Source: Strix aluco
Lineage: Eukaryota > Chordata > Aves > Strigiformes > Strigidae
Direction of reading: 5' to 3'
Length of the DNA stretch: 64,000 bases
Assembly: GCF_031877795.1 (NCBI RefSeq)
Contig: NC_133943.1
Coordinates: 9,045,001-9,109,000 of the forward strand
The notes beneath the pieces were generated by a model that did not search any database, was not told where the DNA came from, and worked only from the letters and a program-made list of their open reading frames with translations. Of the stretch, positions 36,087 through 47,439 are shown in pieces. Made by a program: the position numbers and the translations under genes. Position 1 is the first letter of the stretch; each line of letters starts with the position of its first letter.

Positions 36087-36132
36087 CAACCCGGACTTGC
36101 AACAACAGGCCTACTGTTCCAGCTCCGGGTTG
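36087..36132. repeat. Nested GC-rich inverted repeat
   Basis: Arms CAACCCGGA (36,087-36,095) and TCCGGGTTG (36,124-36,132) are perfect complements. Inside them AACAG (36,104-36,108) and CTGTT (36,114-36,118) pair again around GCCTA. It could fold as a 46-nt interrupted hairpin in CLINT1 pre-mRNA. Confidence 0.7.
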
Positions 36133-39007
36133 CTGCAGATAGCCCACCTATGTGTACAAATACATCAGACAGTACTAACAACCACATTTTCATTTGTGAC
36201 ATCAGGATTTTAGCACAAGCCCCCAGAGGAGACTGATCTGCGCATTAGCATGGTATATACATGGTACATCCATTCTCAAAGCCTCAGAGGTATGTGGATG
36301 ATGTCGCTGTTTAGATGTGTATGTATTGGAAGTATCTAAGACCAGGACAACCACAACTAGGGCTCAGTCTCTTAAAACCTGCTGCAGTGTATTTCTTGTC
36401 ATCACTACAGAGCTGCCTAGTCCATATACACATTCTGTGGGTCAAGGAAGTGATTGACAACCACCGAGGTCTGATCAATGGAGCTATTGCTACAGAACTG
36501 TTAGAGATCAATCTCATTAATGCAAGAATGGAAAAGTGAGTCCTTGGTGATCTACAGCAAAACAAATGTCTAAAAGCTTTTGAGAAAAGAAATTAAATGT
36601 ACGTGCCAGAAAGCAGGACAAATATTACAATACTCTATTTTCCATGACAACCTGCACCGCTTCCAAACTGTCTCAGGAGATCTGGTTTTTATTTTTCTTT
36701 AATGGTCACATTAACAAAAAAAGAAATTATTACAGATTAATGTTCCCTTTAAGTGTGTTTACTGTGCTCAGAATAGTAAAATTGCAGTGCTTCATCTGAG
36801 AATTGCAGAATGAACTTAAAAATAAAACTTATAGCTAACTTTGTACCAAATAATTAAAAAAACTTCTGCAAAGGAAGTACATGGTTGCAACTTCCAGAAA
36901 TCAAAGTATGGATACATGCTCTTTGCCTTAAGGTTTTTGTGGTGCGGGGATTTTTTTTAAACTTTAAGGCAATAGTCTTAACATATGGGTAAACTATTTC
37001 TATCGGAATTATACCCTACTACAGAAGTAATCCTTTACATGGAAGTTGCCTTTAAACATGGCTGTTGCATCCTTTTATGGGTGTACTAAAAATCTGGCTT
37101 CCTTTCTATTTTGTTACCTGCATCGACCTTTCTGAATACTGAAAAAACAAGGATTGACAGAGTTTTAAGAATTCTTATGAAAAAAGCACAATGTTTCAGA
37201 AAAACCCCTGTATATCTGCAGGTAATTTAGAAAATAGAACTTCAGCATACAAGGTTAGACTTGGCAGCAATTGGTTTATTTGCCTAAGACCTAAGAACTA
37301 ACAAAGCACTATGAAAGAAAACCAGAAGTTTTCCCACTCCATGGGGTATTGTTTCTGGTCTTCTCCATTTCCAAGGGGATAATCCAATTCCCCCCCAGCA
37401 GTACTAACATTTTTCTTCTAAAGAAAAAAAGCAGACTAGGCTTCTCCAGTTAGCTGTGTGAACTGCAGTTTCACTGAAAACCACTGTAAACTCAAGCTAG
37501 CTATATCACAGGTTAAGTTCTTGGTTACTTCAAGCATTTTTTTTCCTTCTATGCAAACTATTAGCTTTGCAAGTAGAGTCAGAAATCCGTAAATTTGGCC
37601 AAGCTCTTCTGGTGTGTATACTGGAAGTAAAGATCGTGTCATCCAAATTCCATTAACCGCTGTGAAGATGTGTAAGTCACATTCATTCTTTGTGCTTCAA
37701 GACCTTTACTGGCTTTACAGTACTGAAGTAATAATGATTTATAAAGCTATTAAGATAGAAACAATAGAACATACAACAGCAGATTTGCCAGCTGAGCGAG
37801 TATCACCATTTAGTCACTTTTCCAAGGGAAACGGCAACTTAATTCGATGTTATTATATAGCAGCAGGCTACAAGTAAACTAGTAAATTTTTGGAGGCTTC
37901 TTTGGTGTTTTTAGAAAAAAAATTGCAGAAGTGTGAAAACACAGAAATGCATGGATTTCAAGAAGCATTTACAAGAGAATGTTATGCCGTTGTGAGCTTA
38001 AGTCACATGATAATTAGATTTCATGTTTCAGTTTCAATATTTAACTTCATGCAAAATATAGTATTCTGTTAATACAACATGAATTATAAGGTTTGTATTT
38101 ACAGTATCTTTAAGTAGACAGACATTCTATAACCTTAAGTTTAATTTTCTTGGATCCTCTTATGCCTTCTGTAGAAAGAAACCCCTTCATTTCAACACTC
38201 TGATAAAATACCTTCCATTGTTGTCTAATCACCATGCCAAGAGAAGCCAAAAGGAAATTTCAGCTGGGAGCTGAAGCAATGTTAGAGAAGCCATACTGCT
38301 GCAACCTGGATTCCTTCTTATGGCAGGATAACCTGCAATTACCAATTTGGTTTTGCTTACGTATGTCCCCAAAAAATCCTCCTTTCATTTCAAGTCCTGA
38401 GTTTATTACTTTGATAAATTTTGAGACAAATACCACACCAGACATTTACCAGAAAGTGGAATAAAAATTAAAAAGGGACAACGGTAACAAGAGCAAAACT
38501 AAAATGAAAAATGTAGCATTAGAGAAAAAAGATCAGCGTAACTTGGGATAGAGATGTACAGTGGAGGAGTCCTCAAAATAAGCTGCTTTTTATAAAAAAC
38601 ACTGGAAGGTGCAAGACTTTATACCAGCAGAAGTAAGAGACCAGAAGCTATTCAGAAATAAAGCAAAGGAAATAAGACTTAAAAAAAAATGTTTACTGTA
38701 CATCCTCTACATGCAATGTGGATAGTGAGCTATACAGAAGTCATGTGACAAGTTGATTTTGAAAGGTAAGTACAGAAAAGCACACAGCAATATACCATTG
38801 TTAAATTTGAAATTGTTTACTTTCCTTCTGATCCCTTCTCTTTGTAGTCTATTGATAGTAAGTTCTAAGAGGGAACCCTGATGTGTGCAGAGAATACCAG
38901 TTTTATGATTTATTAATGCCCTAGCAAGCAGATCGTACTGCCTTTTTCTCAGAAATGCTACCATTATAATTATTTTTTGTTTCCATGCCTAACTGCTTGA
39001 CTTTTGT

Positions 39008-39077
39008 AATATATATACGTGTGTGCATGTGTATTTTTACACACACATACATATATATATATAAAAATATGTGTGTG
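39008..39077. repeat. Compound AT/GT/AC microsatellite
   Basis: An alternating purine-pyrimidine tract: AT then GT on the left, then AC and AT, then GT. The halves are partly complementary, so the whole forms an imperfect palindrome. Confidence 0.9.
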
Positions 39078-39852
39078 ACTGAATCTGAAGATATTCCTGT
39101 AAAAAATAGGAATCAAATCTCAGTGCAAATTTGAATTGTTTCCCAAAAGGGAATTATTCCAATATACTTGAGTACTTTCTTACAGCAATTTCAGATTCTG
39201 TTAAGTACAAATTTCATCTCCAGATAATAAAATTCAATGCACCTGTTGAAGTGTGATGTATGTAAAGTTCTTCCTGCAGAGAAAGCAGGGTAGGTTTTCT
39301 TCCATACTGAAAAAATTTAACAGCCAGATGTAAAGTAAAAGTTTCCTGAGAAGGTTCAACTGAAATTGACGACTTATTTAAAAAAAAGTCACCTGCAATC
39401 TGTTCTTCCTGAGATCAGCTCAGGGAAGAAGCACTGTGTCAAGGTAGGTCTAAGCAACTTTACATCTCCCTCTTCTTTGACATTTCAGCATTCAGAGTAA
39501 CTGTAGCATTAAATGGCAGCCTCCAGTACACTGGTGCAAGAAAGACCACTGAATTGCTGAGACAAGGAAAAGCTTAGGAAATTTCAGCCAAATTCCCTGC
39601 TTTGCCAGCAGCTATCTAAGCTAGGGGCAGTAATGGAAGGCAGCCAAGAGCAGTTAATTGTTCACAGAGCTACATTATTCCCCAAGGCCTGTAAGAGCTG
39701 CATAAGAAGTCCAGGAAGCAGGTACTGAACCCAAACATGCTTCCATACAGACAAAAAGAATGGCAGAGTATTGTAATTAAGAATCAGAAATGTCAAAGAG
39801 CTTTATAATAGCAATTTCACAGAATAAATGCATGTTAAAATAACTCTAGTAC

Positions 39853-40027
39853 CTGCACCTTTCTGGAGAGTCTTCTCTATCTTTCCTTCGGAACTTGCTG
39901 ATGGTATCATCGATCGTGCTTCCAATTTTGTCGCTTAGCTCGCCTAACTTATCACTGAATGGAAAAGCTGTTTTTTTATCCCATTCTTCATCCCATTTTG
40001 ACTTGGGCTCAGGATCATATCTTTCAC
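39853..40027 (-). CDS. CLINT1: CLINT1 coding exon 6 (charged linker)
   Basis: This exon encodes about residues 173-230: SERYDPEPKSKWDEEWDKK, then FPFSDKLGELSDKIGSTIDD and FRRKDREDSPERC. The E-R-Y-D-P-E-P-K-S-K-W sequence is specific to CLINT1 and fixes the gene identity. D-S-P-E-R is a potential proline-directed phosphorylation site. The acceptor is ttacacag. The donor gtacta departs from the consensus at positions +4 and +5, so this junction may be less efficient. Length is 175 bp (2 + 57 codons + 2). Confidence 0.97.
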
Positions 40028-43000
40028 CTGTGTAAGGCATTAAGATAAGAAATACTAAGGACAACAGAAGAAATGCCTGTGGTCTTTCTGGAATCTGTCT
40101 CAGTCCCCCCTGCCCTACATACATAAACCTTACAAGTTTTCAAAGCAAACTGAAAGCTCCCACAGTGCTGAATCAACACTATTACAGCAGGGCACAGCAT
40201 GTAATGCCAATCATTAAGTGGCAGGAATGCAGATTCAAAGACTTTTGTTTATGACAACAACACAATCTTAATGCACTGCACAGCACAGCACATCAGGATA
40301 CTGTTGGACTCTGCTGGAGAAGCACAAGAGGCACAATCAACCCTGGCTACATAACCATCTTATCAGAAATGGGACATGCCAGTTTTGTAACAGTCCCTTA
40401 ATGTGTGATACTCCATTCTTGGCCAAGCTGTGGGCTCAGAGGTAAATAATTTTTTTTATATATGTTGGCATTCATGAACACACAAACGCATAGTACCAAA
40501 ATACTGAAAGACATAAGTGTATAATGCATGATAACTTTGTTATTTCTCTTCCACACTCATTTTTTAAAAAAATATCTTTTAAAGAGATGAAAAAAGAAGA
40601 GTCAGTAAAGCAACTCACCTCTTCAGCAGCCACTGAGTACCACGAACATCTTTACAAAACACTATTATCAAGAAATCAAAACCTTTTTTTTCTAATCAAG
40701 TATTCAAGACCTCTATACTGGTATCTTAGCTTACAATCAGCTGACAGTTACTTGAAATAAATATATTTGCTGTACCATCTCATTAAGAAAGTTTAAAAAA
40801 CTAGAGCATGGGTTTATTTATACACACACAGCAAAACTGAGTTTAAAAGAAAAAACAACACTTATTTTAACAGAGACTTAACTGTCAGAGGTACAGCACA
40901 CTTTACTAACTTGTATTGGGATCTTAGACCAGACCTTCTGCTGAAAATATAGGTACATAAAACAACTCAGTATAATTCAGTTTCTAGACAACACTTTTAG
41001 GCAAACATTTTATATTTTGGGCCATCTCACATGAAACGAGGCATTTTTTTGTACTGTTGAAAACTGTGAAACTCTCGTTAAATTCTTCTACTTAATCTGA
41101 CAAACTGAGTTGCAGAAAGGAAGAATGGTGAAAAATTCATTACTTCAAGTTACACACAAATTATATCGTAGCTCAAGTAATGTTCAAGATGTATTCAATT
41201 AAGCCTTTTTAATAAAAAGAAAACTATGGATTCCAACATACACAGTGCAAAATTTGAGTTATATGCATCCAATAACATCATATGCCAGAGGATGCGCTTT
41301 CTTCCTTCAGAGATAAGCGCAAGTCTCCAATGACATTTGTTTAGATCCATAAAGGATAGACAAATTTTTTCAAAGTAGAGAACCTGTTACAAATCAGCAA
41401 GATTTTCAATGATAAAGATCTCACTGAGTAAGGAGAAATTGCTAAGAAATGTTCTAGTGTTAAATTTTGCAGGAGAATAAAATGGCCTTGTTTCAGTTTA
41501 TGTCAGGCTTTCAAGCATTTTAATGTAGATTCTGTTAGAAGGTTTCCTTGTGTGATAGGAATTTTAAAATAAATAAAAAAACCCTGAGAGCTCAGTATTT
41601 TCGGGACAAAAAGAATTAAGGAAAGCTCTGAAAATACAAGCATTTTGTATTTAAATAACTAGAATCTTTTAGATTAGAAGTCTGACCTGAGAAAAGTTTG
41701 TTTTGTGCTGCTAGAAGGATTTTTTGGGTTTTTTCACTTTACTCAACAAATGAAGGGATAATTAAAAATCCTTTACCATAAAAATGAAATACAAGACAAA
41801 GGAGACAGTCCTTTAACTTAAAATTGAATGATAACTAAAGAGCATATGGAGAATGAGTTATACCCAGCATACAGGGATAGATCACGACTCTGTACAGAGC
41901 AAGTCAAAAGATAAGCTCAGTGAAAGAACAGAGGGACATGTACTTGAAGTACAAATGCAGTGACTCATAAGTATTTCCTAAAAAGAGAATTACCAGAATT
42001 CCAAGCAGGTAGCAAAAGCCTAAAAGAATATAATGAAACAAGACATATTCTGCCACGGAGATAGAGATTTTTCAACTACTCTGCATATGAGGAAAAGGGA
42101 GAACAGAGGAACACAGAGAACTAACTTGTCAAAACCAGAAGAGAGCAAATCTAAGTTTAATGCTCGCAGTGAAGAAGAGTAAAAGACATACATAGCACCA
42201 AGTAGGAACAGGTGAAGTTTAAGTCCTGCACAGTTACCACTCAGATCTTACACCAAACCCTTCTCTCAAAGAAGTCACTGACTCTAGCAAACCAGAGCCT
42301 TGTGCCATTGTGACTCATCCTTTAATAAAATCAGCCAAGGATTTACTCAGGCCAAAGAAAACACAGATAAACGTCTCAAGACTGACAGCTGGATCATGGA
42401 CAACATGCTGGGCTACATCAGACATAAAAGTCAGTTCAAGCTCAGATCCCTGCTACACATTATGGCAGGGACTGGGGAGCAAGGAGGAAGCTGCACACTT
42501 GGACTTGATAAGCAAAACAGAACTGGTTGTGTGCCTTTATCTAACCAAGGCTGTCAGAGAAAACTGTGTCCTCTCTAAACAAGGACAAGCTGATGGCATT
42601 ACTGATGGCCAAGATCCTACAAACACACTGTGCTGTAGATGCAAATAGTCTGACAGAACTCACTGCACACATGAAGAACATCGGTTGCCTCAGCAAAACG
42701 CATGAATTTATTTTGAGAACCCAAGGTACATCAGACTACCTGTCAACCGCATGCAGATGTTTAGGGTTTTTTTGTGTTTTTTGTTTTGTGTGTGTATGCT
42801 TTTAAATAAAGAACCTTAGTAATAAAGGTCCTATTGTAAGTACCAGACCCAAGTTAGGACTGACACCTTGTGCAATGATGGCTGAGTTGTCTGATTTTTT
42901 TTTTTTTTTTTAAGAGGGAGCAGATGACCAAGTGATCCTTCACACACATCTTTTTTTAATATATACTTTTTTTTTAAAAACAAAAAGTTTAAAACTTTCT

Positions 43001-43944
43001 TTCTGGTTACCTCTTCACTGACAGCTGCAATTCCCTAGGATTTAGGGATGAGCACCGGTGCACCAAATTTCCAGCCTGAATACAGGTCTGCTGTGCAACT
43101 AACATCCAGTTGCAAGCTTAGTACATCTACACAAAGTAAATTTGGTATTATATCTGAGCTCCCTCCTTTGAAAAGCATATGAGACCCATAGTACTAATAA
43201 AAAGATTTTAAAAACACACAAACCAAGACAGTAACAACTGTATTGGTAAACTCCTGAAATAAAAGCTCCATCACTTACAATGTACTTAGTGCACATATTT
43301 AAAGTCAGATCTGACAGACATTAGAATCCATTCAGATAATCCATAGATAATCTTTCAAGTGTCCAAATAGTATTACTTGGGAAACCAAAAAGTCTAACAG
43401 CATATAATATCTACACTGTTTCACCCAAACAGTTCTACTGCCCTAAAAGCCCTAACCCAAATTAACCAATGGTTCTAAAGAAGGTTGGCAGGAGTAGGTG
43501 AAGCAATTCTTGTGCTGTGGTGGGTGGAAAGTATCACCACCTTTTTTTTTTTTTTTTAAATTAAAGACTGACTAAGAAACCCTGACTTACAAGGGCATTT
43601 ATTCATCTACTTTTGCTACAGCAGCGTTTGTTTCACAGTGAGACTCTGCCTATGGATAAAAACAAGACAGATAAGTTTTGGTTAAGCCAATGCATTGATG
43701 TCATTTGTATAGGTTTCTGGTCAGCTATTATCTAAAAAAGACTAACAAAGATTTTTAAAGCAATTAATTTAAATTTGTATGTAGGGGGAAAATGTGCAAG
43801 ATTTCTTTTATAATAGTAACACTGACAGTTAAACATAAAGAAAAAGCATCTAAAGGAGTATCTTAGAAATTCCTTATCTGTGTTATCTAAGCCAAGTTAA
43901 AAGTCGATATTGTCAATGCTTGGCCAAGAAAGCCTAGTACTCAC
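40028..43944 (-). other. CLINT1: CLINT1 intron 5 (3.9 kb)
   Basis: GT..AG intron between exons 5 and 6. It is plain AT-rich sequence with T-runs at 42,895-42,911 and about 43,542-43,557. The overlapping plus-strand ORFs around 42.3-42.8 kb (up to 112 codons) show no known domain, and I regard them as chance. Confidence 0.9.
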
Positions 43945-44109
43945 TGTATCTGAACCCTCCAACACTGTCTGAAGAAACCCCAATGTATTTGTCTTTGTTC
44001 TTCTTTGCTTTCTTCCTCTCTTCCCGAAGTCGATCATCATCTTGAGCAAATTCAACCATTTCTTTTACCTTCTGGCGTATGTTTATACCTTGGTCTTTAC
44101 CATTTTCAT
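43945..44109 (-). CDS. CLINT1: CLINT1 coding exon 5 (end of ENTH domain)
   Basis: This exon encodes about residues 118-172: DENGKDQGINIRQKVKEM, then a charged helix rich in Arg/Lys/Glu (DDDRLREERKKAKKNKDK), then YIGVSSDSVGGFRY. The D-Q-G-x-N-I-R-x-K segment is the C-terminal helix region of ENTH domains, so the folded domain ends here and the disordered tail begins. The acceptor (cctataaag) has a poor polypyrimidine tract; the donor is gtgagt. Length is 165 bp (2 + 54 codons + 1). Confidence 0.97.
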
Positions 44110-44988
44110 CTTTATAGGTAATGCAGGATAGAGACGATGGATGAAGAGGGAGAAAAAGGAAAAAATAAATCAGAGGCAGCTATACTGAATATCTAACTGT
44201 TAAGAAAATTTGAATTATGAACACAGCAGTCAAAAAGATCTTATGGCTACTAAGGTCCACTGCACTTGTTTAAAAGGGACCAAACATTTTGTTTCAACAC
44301 AAGTTCTCATCCTTATATAAATTATAAGTTTTCACTGAATGGTGTATTTGGAAACATCTAACTCCTGCTAAAACATGGAGAAGATTAACAAAGACTGAGA
44401 CAGAAACGATATTCCCCAATTGAGTGATTTTAACCCTTCAAAATATAACCCCTTTTCCTGTCTTTGCAAGTTTAATTGTAAGAACTCAGTCTTATTGCAA
44501 AACTGAATTTTTGAAAAAATTGCTTTCAGTTGGGATGTATTACAAGCTAAATGTGCTCCTTTCCCAGCCTTTTTCACATTCAAAACACACACTGGCTTTG
44601 CTGCCTTTGCACTGTAAATATTATTTGGTGGGAGGAAAAAACCCCAGCTTCAAACAGATGTGTGTGTTTTGGAGCTCTAACCTTTTCTTCCCATATGATT
44701 AAAGCTATTCCTTTACGGACACCACAGGGGACCAGTCTCTAGTGCATATTTTAATATAAACCCGAACACTCATGTTGTGTTGGTTCTGTTGTTATTAGCC
44801 AGTCTTTTCTGCAAGTTCTTGTCTTCACTAATTAATACTCTAGGGTCCCACGTCTTGGATTCAGCACTCTTCACACAACTGGCAACAGTCACATTCTAAT
44901 TAGACTGGGGAAGCTTCTAAGCTGGTTCAGGTGACTGACAACTCCAACTACTGTTTTAATTTGCTTATAAGATTTTTCTATTGCTCAC

Positions 44989-45097
44989 CTACAAAGTGGT
45001 AATTTTCCAGGGATCGCAAATCATAAATGTGTTCTCTGGCACTTGTAACAACACGCTCTGATCCATTCCTTATGAGGTAAGCTAGGAGCAGCAAAGA
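44989..45097 (-). CDS. CLINT1: CLINT1 coding exon 4 (ENTH domain)
   Basis: This exon encodes about residues 82-117: a hydrophobic helix SLLLLAYLIRNGSERVV followed by the highly conserved REHIYDLRSLENYHFV, typical of the ENTH fold of epsin family members. The acceptor is tttatag and the donor gtgagc. Length is 109 bp (36 codons + 1); the last G joins AT of the next exon to give aspartate. Confidence 0.97.
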
Positions 45098-46571
45098 CTA
45101 TAAAAATACAAAGCACCTTATGATTGCATGAACAAAAGCTCTATCTTCTTTTTTTTTTAAAAAAAAGCAATAGAAAACCAAGCCTACCCCCCTCCCCAAA
45201 TTAGTAAGTAATAAGACTTTCCCCTTTTAAATAAGTGCTTATTATATAGGTTCACACAGAAAAAACACAACGTTTTCCCCACATGCACCTTTTGCTCTTT
45301 AGAATATCAAAACTGTATTTGTCAAAATCTAATTTGTCATTACTAAATCACAAGTGGTTACCTTCATCAGCTACTCTTATTTTAAAAGACAGCAGTAGCA
45401 ATTTAAGAGGTAAAGTTAACCCAGCTAAATGAAGCATTTTCTTTTGCCTCTTTTGTTCACAATTTTCCAATGGTTTCCACTGAAAAGTAACTCCTACAGA
45501 AATTTAAGAAGCCTTCTGCAGGATGCAATGGATATACAAATTTTAAGCAAGCAGCAAAACAAGTTTAAATACTACTTAAATTGCAATTTTTTATGTTGAG
45601 GATTTCTATCTAGAAAAAGAAATTAATGCACTTTCTCCAAAGTAGTGCCTTTATCAGATAAAACTATCATTGTATTTCAATCTATCCAAACCTGATGATA
45701 AATTCTAAGCAGTCTTTATAACATTAAGTAGCTATGTGTGATAGCATTAAATATTAATTTATATTGTACTTCAGGGAAAACAATTACTATGAATACAAAA
45801 CATCAAGCACCTGTGAAAAGCACAAACCATGCCTTAGAATTAATTCTGTCTTGTTACAATCCTGGCATCAAGAAAAACAAAATATAAGCTAGTCTAGTAC
45901 ATCAGTTCTAAAAAAATGAGGTTATATTTGCATAATTCAGTGAACATTGAACACCACTTTAAGTGCAGCATGATATAATCTTAAGCAAAAAGTTTCTGTA
46001 CCATGCTAATTAGCCAAAGACACGAAAAAATGCAAATGATTCTGTTCTTTTTCCGAAATGCAAGTAGGACACAAGTCTCATATGATAAGATCTGCAAGAA
46101 AATTTGGTCCACTCAAAGCTAAACTACAATTTTTTGGGTATTATGAATTGGTAGAAAATGATTAGTTTCTACTTTATTTCCAATATTCTTGAATTCCTTC
46201 AAAAACAACTTTCTGATAGCACAGTAACTTAACATCTACTTCCATGGAGCACTGTAACTACTCCTTTGGGTAGATTCAAAATGTAAATGCTACTCCAATA
46301 CTCGAGTATCAACAAAATGTAATTGCTGTATTATGCTCGCCAAGCAGCATCTAAACACTTCTAAACCCAGCATTTGAAAAACATCTTTGACTTGAGTAAC
46401 AGAATTATAAAGCATATAGTTAGGAAAGAAATCATAGGCTGCTAGTGGAGTAAGTGATATAGCAGTATCTAAACAAGACACTACATCATAACATTATACT
46501 AGGAGCAAGCATTATGCCCTTCGTAGAACACCGCAAAGTCTTGAATACTTCCAGCTCATATACATACACAC
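45098..46571 (-). other. CLINT1: CLINT1 introns 2-4 and the short introns 7, 10 and 11
   Basis: This entry's span is intron 3 (1.5 kb). The remaining short introns are 46,669-47,334, 44,110-44,988, 34,151-34,659, 24,720-25,406 and 24,027-24,514. All are GT..AG and I see no embedded snoRNA, microRNA hairpin or repeat in them. Confidence 0.9.
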
Positions 46572-46668
46572 CTTATAAACTCTCCTCCAGTTCTTTTTAT
46601 TGTCTTTCAACATTCGAGTCCAAAGCATGTTCATAAGTTCTGGAAACTGTTCATACATAAATGTAGCC
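46572..46668 (-). CDS. CLINT1: CLINT1 coding exon 3 (ENTH domain)
   Basis: This exon encodes about residues 49-81, starting with the last base of a lysine codon and continuing ATFMYEQFPELMNMLWTRM to NKKNWRRVYK. These are central ENTH helices, including the basic W-R-R-V-Y-K stretch of the fold. The acceptor is ttctttag and the donor gtgtgt. Length is 97 bp (1 + 32 codons), so the next exon starts in phase 0. Confidence 0.97.
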
Positions 46669-47334
46669 CTAAAGAATTAAACAAAAGGAGTAAAGAAATT
46701 TTATTATCCGTGGTTTGCCACAATAGCTTGTTAAGACTCCGGGCTGACAGTAGATGGCAGGCTTGATCTAAACCCATTCACATTTGGTGACATTACAAGG
46801 TAAAAAGCCATCCTTATTTCTTACTCTTATAGAAGTAATTTACATACCAGTACTACAAAAGAAAAAAGTAATTCTAAAAATCTGAGGCAGTAAGAGAACC
46901 TTCACTAATGTGAAATGAAATTTATAATGAAAATAATGTTTAACATGAATACCCTAATAACCACTGCAAGTAATCAAACATGCAACTTCCAAACTCATTT
47001 TAACATAAAAGTTCAAGGAAGAATTTGACACATTTTTGTTCTATGTGGAAAAGTCACAAGAAAGCAGGTTGAAAACAAAAACTCTGAAGAAATCAGATAT
47101 ACTAAAAGAATTATGAGGTTACATAAATAAAAATCAAGAATTTAAAAAATACCTTATTTTTTTGACAGTTTTCAATACATTATAAGATTATGCATTAAAA
47201 AATAAGACTTGATTCACAGCAACTTTTCAGCATTATCAGTCAGCATACTGCAGAGTTGATTTAGCAGCAAATTTCACACTGCTGTATAAAATGCACCTTT
47301 CTTTTCTTCATCACTGAGCCAAATTATCACTTAC

Positions 47335-47439
47335 TTGGCAATCTCTCCCATGAGTTGCCCCGAAGGTCCCCATGGATCATCATTGGTTGCTTCTCGAACC
47401 TTAGACTCTATTTCTGAATAATTCATAACCACATTGGTG
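47335..47439 (-). CDS. CLINT1: CLINT1 coding exon 2 (start of ENTH domain)
   Basis: This exon encodes about residues 15-48, beginning TNVVMNYSEIESKVREAT and ending GQLMGEIA, plus two bases of a lysine codon. It forms the first helices of the ENTH domain, which bind phosphoinositide headgroups. The N-D-D-P-W-G-P-S segment is a hallmark of ENTH proteins. The acceptor is tttgcag before the exon and the donor is gtaagt after it. The first base completes an alanine codon started in exon 1, which is not in this window. Length is 105 bp (1 + 34 codons + 2). Confidence 0.97.

Larger units (their letters stand above)
34904..39852 (-). other. CLINT1: CLINT1 intron 6 (4.9 kb)
   Basis: GT..AG intron between exons 6 and 7. 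It contains a GC-rich inverted repeat at 36.09-36.13 kb and an alternating AT/GT/AC microsatellite at 39.0 kb. The 145-codon plus-strand ORF at 35.2-35.7 kb is low-complexity and has no recognisable domain. Confidence 0.9.
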
